This document shows, in pieces, positions 12,086 through 23,513 of a stretch of DNA of 64,000 nucleotides; the first letter of the stretch is position 1; every line of letters starts with the position of its first letter. A model generated the notes under the pieces. It was not told the origin of the DNA. It searched no databases and saw only the letters and a program-made list of their open reading frames with translations. Origin of the DNA: Pogostemon cablin (lineage: Eukaryota > Streptophyta > Magnoliopsida > Lamiales > Lamiaceae); NCBI GenBank assembly GCA_023678885.1, contig CM043013.1, positions 17,950,791 through 18,014,790 of the forward strand. Direction: 5' to 3'. A program made the translations under genes and the position numbers.

Positions 12086-12312
12086 GGCAAGACTTGTGTG
12101 AGACCGTCTCATGTAAGGGCTTACATGAGACGGTCAGAAAGTGACAACTTTTATACAGAAAAGTGATAATAAATTAATAAAAAGTGATGGTGCTATTTCA
12201 TGAACAATTTATAATATAAATAAAAAGTGATAACGTTTTATAGTGAAAGTGATAACTATTTTAAAAAGTCAAAAATTGTCTCACGTGAGATGGTCTCACG
12301 CAAGACCTACCC
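12086..12312. mobile_element. Mutator-like MITE, copy 1
   Basis: This 227-bp element has inverted ends (ggcaagacttgtgtgagacc; complement of the right end gggtaggtcttgcgtgagacc) and exact 9-bp flanking repeats atatttttt (12077-12085, 12313-12321). Inside are several aaagtgataa motifs. It shares ends and interior with copies 2 and 3. The 9-bp duplication is the Mutator-superfamily signature. Confidence 0.85.
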
Positions 12313-12504
12313 ATATTTTTTTGTATGTATATAATGTTATTTTTAAATTATATTTTTATTATTAAAATTTTTATTAATTTAAATTTGTTATTCATTTAAT
12401 TTATTTTTTTATTTAAATATTATTAATTTATAAAATGTGATACTCAATTGATGAAAAGTGATAACAGTGTTGTGAACTATTACATGAACAATTTATAATA
12501 TATA

Positions 12505-12777
12505 CTCCCTCCGTCCCAAATTCAAGTTCACGTTTACTGTAGATACGGAGTTTAAGAAAAGTCACTTTTTGACTTACTTTTGAGGGTAGTATGGTATTTT
12601 TGGATAATAAATAAATGATAAAGTATGTTATGTGTGTTAAAAGGGTGATGGCAAATTTGAAATTAAAGTATGTTAGAGGGATATTAGTTTGTTGCTTTTT
12701 CCTTTTATGGAAGTGTGAAGTTGAATTTGGGACGGACCAAAACGGAAAGTGTGAAGTTGAAGTTGGGACGGAGGGAG
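12505..12777. mobile_element. Stowaway-like MITE with TA duplication
   Basis: Inverted ends ctccctccgtcccaaattc and the complement of gaagttgggacggagggag lie between TA dinucleotides (12503-12504, 12778-12779). The ends and the TA target are typical of Stowaway/Tc1-mariner MITEs. It lies inside a stretch of gtgataac repeats. Confidence 0.85.
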
Positions 12778-12779
12778 TA

Positions 12780-13150
12780 AATGAAAAGTGATAACATTTT
12801 AAGAGAAAAGTGATAACATATCTAATAAAAAGTGATAACTAATTATCAGGGTGTATTTCACAAATAATTTATTAAATGAATAAAATGTGATAACATTTTT
12901 AATAAAAAGTTATTCTTAATTAAGAAAAGTGATATCCGTATAATTGATTTAATTCACGAACAAATGATCACTGGTATAATAAAAGTGATAGCCTTTTTAA
13001 TAAAAAGTTATACATGATAAAAGAAAAAGTGATAACCGTTTAATTAAATTATTTTACGTACAATTTGTAAAATGAATAAAAAGTGATAATATTTTTAATA
13101 TAAAGTGATATCCGATCAAGATAAAGTGATAACAAAATAATTCAACTATC
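12780..13150. repeat. Degenerate aaaagtgataac array
   Basis: About ten copies of aaaaagtgata(a/t)c-like words occur at irregular spacing of about 25-40 bases. They are separated by text of the type atttttaataaa, with recurring tcacgaacaa. Related stretches occur at 12150-12260, 12430-12480, 14290-14460, 14735-14970 and 62155-62290. Confidence 0.65.
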
Positions 13151-13241
13151 TACTAATTGATTAATAATAATATTATTATAATTGAATAAATAATAATAAT
13201 ATATAATAATAAAATATAATAACATTTATTAAAATTGAAAA

Positions 13242-13886
13242 GGGAGGATTACTACTAGGTACACAAAAAAACCCTAAATTACTATGAGATACAAACATAC
13301 AAAAGTATTACTACTAGGTACAAAAATATATAGTGATATTCCAATATTACCCCTATTAATGTGCTGCACATAAATATTGTATGCAGCAAAAGTTCATGTG
13401 CAGCAAAGTGTGTGCAGCAAAAAAAGTGTGTGCAGAAAAAAAAAGTGTGTGCAGCAAAAAAATGTGGTGGTCCGGCGGTGGCGGTCCGGTAGCTTTTCCG
13501 GCGGCGGCAGTTTTTCCGGCGACCAATTTTTTTTTTTTTCTTTTTTTTTTTTTGGACGAACAGTTTTTTCGGCGACCGGCTGCCGGAGCTCCGGCGGCGG
13601 CGGCGCGGCAGCTTTCCGGCGACCAGTTTTTTTTTTTTTTTTTTCCTGACGAACAGATTTTCCGGCGACCGGCCGCCGGAGCTCCGCCGGCGGCGGCGGC
13701 GGTCCGGCAGAGGCAGCGGTGGTCCGGTGGTGGGTGGAGGTTGGGGTTAGTGTTTTAAAGGTATATGGGTTTAGGGGTATATTTGGTATTTTACTTTAAT
13801 ATTTTGTATTAAATAATAATTATTTTAAATAAATGTATCTAGTAGTAATTAGGGGTACAAAGTGTGTACCTATCAGTAATTATTTC
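13242..13886. mobile_element. Mutator-like element with GC-rich cargo
   Basis: Exact 9-bp flanking repeats aattgaaaa (13233-13241, 13887-13895) bracket inverted ends: left with attactactaggtacac, right complement with attactgataggtacac, extending about 60 bases. The interior at about 13460-13740 is strikingly GC-rich and holds two tandem copies of about 95 bases, each with ccggcgacc, a poly-T tract, gacgaacag and gccggagctcc. The cargo is unlike its AT-rich surroundings and may be captured host sequence (Pack-MULE). The Gly/Ala-rich frames through it are not convincing as a gene. Confidence 0.8.
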
Positions 13887-14004
13887 AATTGAAAAATACT
13901 TAACTTGAAATACTTGCATCTGGGTCGTGGGCGTGCCGCCAATTTCATTAACCTATTAATCTTAGTTAAGCAAATCCAAGGCCCGTGTTTTCTTTGTTTT
14001 TAGG

Positions 14005-14478
14005 GTGAGTCTTGGGAGCGTCTCACGTATCTCCTCCAATGAGACGGATCATCCATCAATCAATTAACATAATATACAAAATATAAAATAAAAAAAGGCG
14101 GGCGTAGACGGTCTCCCATGCATAACTTCTCGAAAACTACTCCGTGTTGCCAACAAATTCATGAACATACGGCCAACACATTCATGAGCGTACGAATGTG
14201 AATTAATTAACTGTTACATCTTTTTTCCTTTTCTTATACTACATTTTAAAATTTTATTAATTATTAAAATTATAATTAATAATATTACATTTAAGAAAAT
14301 TAAAAGTGATTGCTGAAAATTTAAAAGTGATACATTTATTATTGAATTATTTCATGAAAATTTTATACTGTAAATTAAAAAGTGATATTATTTTTAATAA
14401 AAAGTAATATATGAACATAGAAAGTGATACTCGACTAAATTTCTTAAAAAAAAAAAGATAATATTTTCAATTAAAAAT
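14005..14478. repeat. MITE-related fragments and gtgata array
   Basis: At about 14005-14060 a fragment resembles the MITE ends (gagtcttgggagcgtctcacg, gagacggatcatcc). At 14290-14460 several aaagtgata words recur. No gene is seen. Confidence 0.5.
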
Positions 14479-14479
14479 G

Positions 14480-14730
14480 GGATAGGTCTTGCGTGAGATT
14501 GTCTCACGTGAGACCATTTTACACTTTTTAAAAAAATTATTACTTTCGCTATAAAATGTTATCACTTTATCTATAAAATATTATCACTTTTCATTTATAC
14601 TATAAATTGTTCATGAAATAATATTATCACTTTTTATTAATTTAGTATCACTTTTTCAATATAAAGGTCATCACTTTCTGACCGTCTCAGGTAAGTCCTT
14701 ACGTAAGACGGTCTCACACAAGTCTTTGCC
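14480..14730. mobile_element. Mutator-like MITE, copy 2
   Basis: This 251-bp element belongs to the same family as 12086-12312, in opposite orientation. It has exact 9-bp flanks ttaaaaatg (14471-14479 and 14731-14739). The left end starts ggataggtcttgcgtgag, and the complement of the right end starts ggcaaagacttgtgtgag. Confidence 0.85.
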
Positions 14731-14734
14731 TTAA

Positions 14735-15481
14735 AAATGATAACTTGATTAAGAAAAAGTGATACACATCAAATTAAACTATTTAATGAAATTTTTAAGA
14801 ACGGGTAAAAGTGATAATATTTTTTATAAATAGTGATATATGATTAAAGAAAAGTGATGAATGCAGTTAAATTATTTAATGAACAATACATTTTTCTAAA
14901 AAATAAAAAGTGATAACATTTTTAATAATTAATGATAACTGATAAAGAAAAAGTGATAATGAATTTTTTCATGAACTTGGTATAATTAATAAATCTGAAG
15001 TTATTTTTTATTTTAATTATGTATTATTTTGACACAATTAATATTAATTGTGTTAATAATCTTACTTTTTATGAATAATAATATAGATGTAATACTAATA
15101 ATAATATATAATATATGTTCTAAAATAAATAAACTAAAGCCTGAATCAATCGTGAAGCAAAAGAAAATATCAAACGTGCAAAATGAATCTGTGGCATTCA
15201 CGTATGTATAGCAGGTAGCGAGTGGATGAAGATCCGCGAGTTTTATTTTTGTTTTTATTTGACCGGTCTCACAGAATGAGATCCGTGAGACGGTCTCGTA
15301 CAAGTCTTTTCTTTATTTTTATTTATTTATTTTTATTTTATTTTATGTTAATGGATATGATAGGATCTGTTTCACATAAGAAGATCCGTAAGACGGTCTC
15401 ATCCAAGACATACCCTACATATTTTATTTAAGGAGTTTATTTATAATATGCTTAATTCTAATTAAAAGGGTAAAATTGTTA
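14735..15481. repeat. gtgataac array and MITE end fragments
   Basis: Copies of aaaagtgata continue to about 14970. At 15258-15310 and 15362-15412 there are short pieces carrying gagacggtctcgtacaagtc and gacggtctcatccaagac, like the MITE ends but without clean borders. Open frames in this interval are AT-rich and not supported. Confidence 0.5.
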
Positions 15482-15725
15482 GGGTAGGTCTTGCGTGACC
15501 GTCTCACGTGAGACCATTTTATACTTTTAAAATAGTTATCACTTTTGATATAAAACGTTATCACTTTCGCTATAAAATATTATCACTTTTCATTTATACT
15601 ATAATTTGTTCATGGAATAACATTATCATTTTTCATTAATTTAGTATCGCTTTTAATTGTAAATGTGACTTTTTGACCGTCTCACGTAAGCCCTTATATG
15701 AGACGGTCTCGTACAAGTCATTACC
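15482..15725. mobile_element. Mutator-like MITE, copy 3
   Basis: This 244-bp element has exact 9-bp flanks aaattgtta (15473-15481 and 15726-15734). Its left end is gggtaggtcttgcgtgacc, and the complement of its right end is ggtaatgacttgtacgagacc. The interior matches copies 1 and 2, including tatcactttt words. Confidence 0.85.
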
Positions 15726-15915
15726 AAATTGTTATGCATAGTTAGTGATTGATAATTATTTATCCTAATTTTAGTAGGATGTATTTAGCCATTGAACTTT
15801 GTTTAATAAATCGGGTACAAAATAGCCGTTCCTTAATTTTATTATAAGAATGTGTAGTACTAATCTATATATAGATGAGGCACAAAACGTGGCACCATAG
15901 CCTCTTTATTCCGAA

Positions 15916-15916
<1 letters not shown>

Positions 15917-15996
<80 letters not shown>
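15917..15996. repeat. (AT)n microsatellite
   Basis: This is a pure AT dinucleotide run of about 80 bases. The open frame across it (Tyr-Ile repeats) is an artefact. Confidence 0.9.
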
Positions 15997-15999
<3 letters not shown>

Positions 16000-16080
16000 C
16001 CACATTTTATAGTTGATTGATGATCTAATATGGAGTAAATTTTTTGTTAAAAGTTGCACAATCGAGAATAGTCAAGGAAA

Positions 16081-16699
16081 TGATAATGGCTATTGCAGAA
16101 ATGATTCCAAACTACTACGATGAGGTACTTTTCTATTTTCTTTTTCTTTTCTTTTTTATTTGACACAATTAATTTAATAATATACTTATTTAATAATATA
16201 CTGTAAAGTTGGTCTATAATCTGCCATCAGTGTTTGCAAATTCATGAGGTAGTTATAAAAATGGCTCATTTTTAATAACATATTATTTTTTCTTATGTTA
16301 TGTTAATGCTAAATTTCTTATTTAATGTAATTTCTATGATCTATTATATGATTATTATAACTAACATATGATGATGATAATTGGATAGACTAATAATTTG
16401 ATAATGTTGCGATATTCTCAAATGATGATGAACACATAAGATTATGAGGTATTTCAAACTCCTTATGTTGTTCCATCTTTACAAACTATCATAATGTAAT
16501 ATGATTTGTCTGATTTAATTCGATAGGTGAGGAGAATGATAATGGATAATATATTTCAAGTGAATTCTACTGCATTATTAACAAGGTTTGTTATTATTAT
16601 TTTTTTCATTCTCACTATGTTTTATTTAATTTGTCAATAAATTTTTTATTTAATTTGTTTCAGAGAGATTGTGCCCCGTAATGCAAAGTCAAGTGCATG
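16081..16699 (+). pseudogene. Candidate short spliced gene or gene fragment
   Basis: Three segments can be joined in frame across GT/AG borders. The first is an ATG-containing segment (about 16081-16122) encoding MAIAEMIPNYYDE and followed by GTACTT. The second runs from about 16528 after ttcgatag and encodes VRRMIMDNIFQVNST and a few more residues up to the donor gtttgtt. The third starts after tttgtttcag (about 16663) and encodes EIVPRNAKSSA followed by TGA. The product would be only about 45 residues, and I do not recognise it. The consistent phases argue for a real gene or the 3' end of one; the short length and AT-rich setting argue against. Confidence 0.3.
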
Positions 16700-16702
16700 A
16701 TC

Positions 16703-16907
16703 ATGAGGTTTATCGTGATAGTGGAGTGATCTTAAGATCAATGGAAATGATGGATATCTGAATCAACTGACTCATGATTTCCTTTCATGTTTACAGTATT
16801 TTCAGAATAAATATTTTTACTACTAGAGACCTGAGATTTATCGTGACAGTGGGCTGATCATAAAATCAATGGAAATGACATAGGATCTGAATCAACTGAT
16901 TCAGGCT
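16703..16907. repeat. Imperfect direct duplication
   Basis: Two copies of about 75 bases (about 16705-16775 and 16830-16905) share tttatcgtgacagtgg, atcaatggaaatga and ctgaatcaactga. They lie just after the candidate short gene. No function is seen. Confidence 0.6.
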
Positions 16908-17084
16908 TAGTAATTTTACTATTAGATAAAATATAAATATGTGTTAAGACTACTTTAAAAACTTTGATATGGACTGTATTAGGTGTGCAAGTTGAGACTT
17001 CTTTTAATGCTTTTACAAACTTTGTTGTGTGGCATGTAACTATGTAAGACAATATATTATGGTTGCGGTTCAATTGAGAAACAA

Positions 17085-17286
17085 TTCGGCCCAATCATAC
17101 AATCACTTGTAATTTTTGGTCCATCCTTAAACTAGACCTGATCCAATTAAAGCCCATTTTAAAGCCCACAATCATGGGTCCATTTTTATAGATTGAATTG
17201 GCCCAAAAGAATTGATAATCCAGCTCCGGTGAATCCAGCCTAATCTTCCTGTATTCCAACGAACTGCACTCTAACGCCGTCTTCCT
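17085..17286 (+). promoter_or_regulatory. ClpR4 upstream region with site-II-type motifs
   Basis: Four GGCCCA/AGCCCA motifs (about 17088, 17151, 17163 and 17200) lie within 200 bases before the start codon. Such site II (TGGGCY) elements, bound by TCP factors, are common in promoters of plant housekeeping and organelle-biogenesis genes. There is no clear TATA box other than tttttataga at about 17183. Regulation is inferred from motifs only. Confidence 0.5.
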
Positions 17287-20200
17287 ATGGCTTCGCTCCT
17301 CTTTCCGGCCACCCGAATGACGGCAAGCCCCACTGTATCGCTGGCCTCTCCACCTTCGCATATACCTTCGCTACAGACGAGTTTCGTCTCTTCGTTCGTT
17401 GGGGGCAGTGTTTTGGGGGACTTTTCCGGTACGAGGATCCGACCCGCTTCGCTAAAACCCTCATCCAGTTCAAGCTCTCGCAGGACACGCGGTGTTGTAA
17501 CCATGGTAATCTATCTCTTTGATTAATGGCGTCGAATTTTATCAATACTATGTGTTCCTTGTGGTGAAGTGACTAGTATTGCAGTACGCGATACTAGAAT
17601 TTAGGATGGTGTTGTGTTATCTGAATTTATTATGGATACATTTCTACTTGAATTTGAATTTTTGGTTGTTGGAATTACGAGGGAGCAAGCTGAAGCTCAT
17701 ACTTTTCGTGATCGTGTAACACTCTCATTTTTCTCTTCTTTTAAGAGGAACAATCAAATAGTGGATGGAGTTAAATCATCTAGGGTTTAGTGTAGAATAC
17801 GCCCCCTGCTTCAGTTCTAATGTGAACGATCACTTGGAGGCAGAACTATACGTTTAAAACTGATAAGAAAAACCCATAGAGACGCCCATTTAAGTACAAT
17901 TGGAACATCTGGGCTGAATTAATTAAAGTGCTTCTTTGTTATGCTCTTATACTGTGGAATCTTTTTATTTTTATTTTTTATTTTTATGCTACAACTGTTT
18001 AGTTTGCATTCAACTCCCATACTGGCATAAGATGAAAGTGTTTAGAAAGTGCTTTGAGAGGAACGATAGTCGATGACTTTGATTGAAGAAGACTGTTTCA
18101 CTCTTTGGAGTGTTGGGATTAAGTTTAGGGTGCACGCAGGCATAAAGATTTCTGGCAGTTCTGGTTTATTAGGGAATGGATTTTATATCTGTAACAATCT
18201 TTATCTAAGATTGTCAAATTTGAGTTTCTGTAGACATCTTGCCATCTAGATATAAATGCACCCATCTCTTTTGAGTAATTGATGAATACAATATTTTGTA
18301 TCTAATTCATAAAATGAGAAAAAAGCTGAAACTTTCATTTGTTGAATGACCTCCTCATGTTAATGCTTAAGCTTATAGTGGAGCATTATCTTAATTTACA
18401 TGCAGTCAGATTATTTGTACCAAAGCATCGCTTGTGACTTGGATAAATGGTTAGCAGTGTGATTTGTACACAATGAAATTTCATTTGGTCATTACTATGA
18501 TACCATAAAAGATTGCTTCACTAATATCCCACTAATATCCCACTTTAATGTGATTTGTTTAGCAGTGTGATTTGTACACAATGAAATTCTGGCACTTGAA
18601 ATTAATCCCACTAATATCCCACTTTAATGTTTCCTTTTATTCTTATTTCCTGGGTTCTGAAATAATGCACAATTTTATTGATTGGTAACTACTGCTAAAG
18701 GTAGCAACTGAGATGGCTTTCATCAGTGACAAATTCTTGCAGAAAATTTGAAGTATTTTGAGTTCTTTTCTTCAATACCCACAAATATTGCATGATCATT
18801 TCAGGCAAACCATCTGGCGAGATATTAGATATATGATCTTAATAACTATTAACTTGAGCAGAAGTTATGAAAGTCTTTTTCTTTCTGCAATCAATAGGCT
18901 CTGTTCATTGCTATAATAACTTACACGTCACTGGATTCATGCACTATCTATTTCTACACATAATGGTTGACTTTGATGCCTAGTTTATCCATAACTTGTG
19001 TAAGGCAGAAAACAGGATTTGAAGAGTATGCCATCCACTTATCATTAGAAGAGGAAATAAATATGAAGAGCTGTAACATTTGTTGACTTGTTCACTGTCT
19101 TATACCCTGGGTCAGAAATATCTAATAGTTATGCTTGAACGTTTTTGGATCAGTCTATAAGAGAAGATCAACTTCTTATTTAAATTCCAAGGTCTGTTAG
19201 ATTCTGCTAAAAGTAGTATGTCGTACGATTTTTGTGATATCCCACATCAGGGAATGGGTTGTTACGGTATCTGACATCAGTTCCACACAAAAATGTGGAA
19301 GGGCATAGTAGTGGGGGCCAACCCTTTACACTTGACCATCGTTTTGGGTTTAGTAAAAACTCCCTAGCTTGCCTAACAATTTGGTCCACCTGCCCGATAC
19401 TGACGGGCTGTGGGAAGTGGCTATCCGATGGTGGGCCCGGAGGACACCACACCAGTTATGGACCCAAGGGGGGTCTGCCACACGAAGTTGTGGGGCCTGG
19501 CTAATAGGTTCCCACCCAATTTGTGCCGTTTGTGGATGTTCGGTCCGAAGGGGAAGTGTAAAAGGGCATACAAATGGGGTTCAACTCTTTACTGTCGAAC
19601 ATGTTTTGGGTTTTGTTAGGGCTCTCTTAGCTTATATACCTACCATTTTGGTTCAACCTATCGGATACGGACGGTTGAATAAAAGAGCTAATCGATGGTG
19701 TGCCCTGGGGTTGCCATTCTGGATGTGGGTCTAAGGGGGGCACTCGGTTGTGAGCCTTGACATGTGGGTTGCCACCTGACATGTGCTATCAGCGGACGTC
19801 CAGTTCAAAGAGGAGTGGACTGTTATGTTATCCCACACCGGTTCCACACAAAAGTGTGGAAGGGCATATAAGTGGTGGTCAGCCCTTTATCTTTGACCAT
19901 GGTTTTAGATTAAGTTGGGGCTCCATAAATTATTATGCCTAAAAGTCTGCTAGGTGGAAATTTGTTGGTTTCCATAATCTGCATTGTTGTTGGAGGCGAC
20001 AGGTCCACAAAGGCACAAGGGCATGGTTGGAACCTGAGTCGAGACTCAAGAGGCGTGTGCCTCTTGCACAACTTGTTTGTACAACTTATATGCATTAGTA
20101 CATCCTCCCTACTTTACACATATATACATAACTTAACCAAATAAAGGCAAAAATTACTTAACATCACATAATAATACACAATAACTTATAACATACTAAC

Positions 20201-23200
20201 ACAGAGAAAATCCATTACAATCATTTTCAAAGTTCAAATCTGGAACACCAATAGACAATAAACCAATGCAAAACACATGAAGTTTTCAAGCTTCAGTAGG
20301 GTATCAAGTATCAAATGATTGGCAAACTAATCAATAATCATCATGGTTTGGTCTAAAAAAAAAAAATTCATGATTCATGATTGTTGAGCATCTTTCTCGT
20401 ATTCCTTATGTTTTGTTTATGAAACCCTAATTCTATTCAAATAAAGCCCTAGATAACTCAATTTGTTATGCCAAAACTTAATATGAGGTAAAAAAATTAT
20501 TGAATAAATTAACTTTAAGAAAACCCTTAAAAAGTAAGCAATATGTGCAGATGTATGAGAGGCACGTTCAGGACATGCAAGAGGCGCATGCCTCTTTTAC
20601 AGAGCCTGAAATCTTTATAAATCAGAAAAAAGAGGCACATGGGTTTGGGCCCCTTGGCTGGCGTGCCTCTTACAACTAACAACTTTGATAATTTGGGTTG
20701 AATCTAGTTGCAGTGCAAAGTTTGATTGGTCGCTGCCTAGAGGAAAAGAAGAACTTAACTGATGAAGCTGTAGTAATTCCTTTTGAAGAGCCATATGTTA
20801 TCTTCTGCAAGGTTAACTTAGAAATGTCTTTTGGTTTACTAGGTGACTAACGTTTCTTAAATGTAGTAGGTGCCATAATTTTTTGTATCAACTTCTAAGT
20901 TGTACCATACCTCCTTAATGTTTTTAATTAGTGTTTTTCACAAATTGCGCCTGTTGGGTATTTATTAGAAAAATGCAAGCCTTGAGGGGTGATTGTAATA
21001 CCTTAAGTGGGTTATAATTTCCAAATTTTCAACTTTTTTTTTTTTTGAATTATCTTCACTCTTTTTATGAATTATCTACTTCCTTTCTGTGTTGATTTTT
21101 TGTGATTCCATTATCAGGTAATACCTTTCTCAAGAGGAAGTGCCTGGGAGCAACCTCCACCAGATTTAGCGTCATACTTGTACAAGAATCGGATAGTGTA
21201 CTTGGGAATGTCTCTAGTTCCATCTGTCACTGAACTGATACTTGCAGAATTCCTTTACCTTCAATACGAAGACGAAGAAAAACCAATATACCTATATGTA
21301 AATTCCACTGGGACGACAAAGGTGAGTGCTTATACATTTTACAAGTTGCAACTACAAATTTTGGATTTCCTTGTGCTAATATCAACACCAATTAGCTTAG
21401 CTTCTTAGTAAAGAAAGTCACTGGGTTTGAGCGATTAAACAACTCCTTCCCATATCAGTTCCAGCAATACTTTCAGTTATGTACATGGAAACATGAAATT
21501 GCCCAATTCCTTACCATATTCTTCATTTAATCTAAAGGGAGAACATTCAATCGTATGGGTTTTTAATTAGTTGGATTGTTAAAAATAAAAGTGAAACACA
21601 AAACATTAGTTCTTGAACGTGTATGTTCCGCTAAACTAAAAAATTCTTGATGCTACTCTAATTTTTAATATGTATTATGTAACAACTAAACATCAACTGA
21701 CCATTCGTTAATTCGTTCCCATCACTATCATGTAATTAGCATATTATTGTGGAAATTTTGTAATTTGCGTAAAGCCTGCTTGCCTACAATCTATTAATAA
21801 TATGATTTCGACCTTTCTCCAAGATGTTAACTTGTTTTTTACTCGCATAATAAATAATCAGACCAATACTTCTGTATAAGTCTAATTATTTGTGGGTTCT
21901 TTTAGTGGGTTATTCTATTCCCATGAACAATATACAATTTATCTGTATTTTGAACTCAATATTTGGAAATCATACGCTAATGCCTGCGTTGTGTGCGAGC
22001 GCACGTATACTATTTTGTACTATGCCATATGTTATAGTTGTTACAAAGGTCATGGTCTATTTATTATTATGTCTTGCTTGTGCGCTTCGTCAAAAGAAAT
22101 AGCCGACGTTTTTCTTTCTGGCTATATTTTTCTGCAGGGTGGTGAAAAGCTTGGCTATGAGACAGAAGCTTTTGCAATATATGATGTTATGAGGTTATTA
22201 ATCATTTTTTAGATTTAGATTTATGATTATTTATAAATTTTTACTATTGAAGGAAGGCCAGGACATTGCATATGCTTAAGAAACCTGGCTTAACCCAAAA
22301 CTATGAGATAGTGGTCACCTCACAATTCACAGTTGCACATGAAAGGAGAATATGCAGTAATGACTTTAGCTGCCAAAACCTTTGATAAAGACAAAACATT
22401 TTTATTTCTTTTACTTAAATTCTATTGATGATTATGCACATGATCAAACAAATTCGTAGAGGATGCTGGATTTGAAGCAGCGCATATTTTTGGGTCTTGC
22501 TGGACGATTACTGCATTCTGGGAGTTTTGTGTATTTCAATTCCTTTTGTAATTCTAATAGCTAAAAGTTTGTAGATATGTGAAACCACCTATTTTCACGC
22601 TATGTGTTGGCAATGCTTGGGGGGAAGCTGCACTTCTGCTGGCTGCTGGTGCAAAGGGGAATCGATCTGCCTTACCCTCATCGACAATCATGATAAAGCA
22701 GGTCTCTGCTTTAGCAATACAATACCTTTGCATCCAACTTCTAAATTATCTTGCTGAATTTGATCTTTACTTTTGAATTATAATTTTCATGGCTGCACAT
22801 TTTGAATTTTTCTGTTTTTGCAAAATGTTGAAGCACAATCATTACGACATTTTTTATAAGTTTTCTCTATGCTATGTTTTATTATTGATATTGAGTGTTA
22901 TTTTGCAGCCAATCGCCCGATTCCAGGGTCAAGCAACTGATGTAGAGCTTATGAGGAGAGAAGTTAAAAATGTGAAGGCTGAGTTGGTAAGTTTAACAAA
23001 ATTGTTTCTTCATTGCTTCAGTCGAAAATCCCCAGAAACCTCACTGGAAAATTCTAGTTTCAAGCTATTCTATCCATATTTCATTTTTCCTTCGTCTACC
23101 AACACTTCCAACTTGAACAAAACATTTTCTGAAGTTGCAGAACACCCAAATCTTCAATATTTTATGCTCTCTCCTTTACTTGCGCTTATGCAACATTTAT

Positions 23201-23513
23201 TTATTGGTGCGACAATGAATCTATGTTGAGTACTTGATGTTTGATTCTAAAGGTTAAGCTCTATGCAAAACATATTGGAAAATCTCCCGAGGAGATTGAA
23301 GCAGACATAAGGCGTCCAAAATATTTTAGTCCAAGCGAGGCTGTTGAATATGGTATTATTGACAAGGTACGTGCTTCTGTAGTAATCGTTTCACCTTGCC
23401 CTTAGTATTCATTCAGCAAAAACATTTTTTTCTCTTTCAAGGTTCTGTATAACGAGAGGGGTACTGAAGACAGAGGAGTTATGTCAGATTTGAAAAAGGC
23501 GCAACTCATTTAA
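17287..23513 (+). CDS. CLPR4: ClpR4, non-catalytic subunit of the plastid Clp protease core
   Basis: Seven exons join with correct phases and GT/AG borders: 17287-17505, 21118-21321, 22138-22193, 22575-22701, 22909-22986, 23253-23366, 23442-23513 (870 bases, 289 residues plus stop). Residues 1 to about 70 are rich in Ser, Thr and Arg, as in a chloroplast transit peptide. The rest is a ClpP fold: GMSLVPSVTELILAEFLYLQ, the CVGNAWGEAALLLAAGAKG segment and the C-terminal YFSPSEAVEYGIIDKVLYNE. The catalytic Ser position of ClpP (AASM) reads AWGE and the His position (MIHQP) reads MIKQP, so it cannot cleave peptides; it belongs with the ClpR ring subunits of the stromal protease core. The length is near that of the Arabidopsis homologue. 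I recognise it as ClpR4 rather than R1-R3 from the N-terminal core and the KKAQLI end. No break is seen. Confidence 0.95.
17506..19231 (+). other. ClpR4 intron 1, first half
   Basis: This is ordinary AT-rich intron sequence without a gene. A short local duplication is visible at about 18520-18625: the phrases gtgatttgtacacaatgaaatt and cccactaatatcccacttta each occur twice. Confidence 0.6.
19232..19945. repeat. TRIM-like or solo-LTR repeat block in ClpR4 intron 1
   Basis: About 700 bases of relatively GC-rich sequence contain three imperfect direct units (about 19237, 19556 and 19832). Each has gtgtggaagggcata or gtaaaagggcata, then a caaccctttac-like stretch and tgaccat/tcgaacatg followed by gttttggg. 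Units start with atcccacatcag or atcccacaccgg, a start often seen in LTRs of small TRIM elements of plants. The open frames across it are not genes. Class assignment is tentative. Confidence 0.45.

Noticed and set aside
13377..13758. Two Gly/Ala/Phe-rich frames in the GC-rich cargo
   Set aside because: They read through poly-T and ccggcg repeats in two frames at once, with no codon-use or domain support.
19232..19945. Cassandra-type TRIM with a 5S RNA promoter
   Set aside because: The atcccacatc start suggested a TRIM, but no 5S-like internal promoter sequence was seen, so only a generic TRIM-like call is made.
19207..20144. Several overlapping open frames on both strands in ClpR4 intron 1
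   Set aside because: They lie in a GC-richer repeat block inside an intron, have no recognisable domain and overlap each other.
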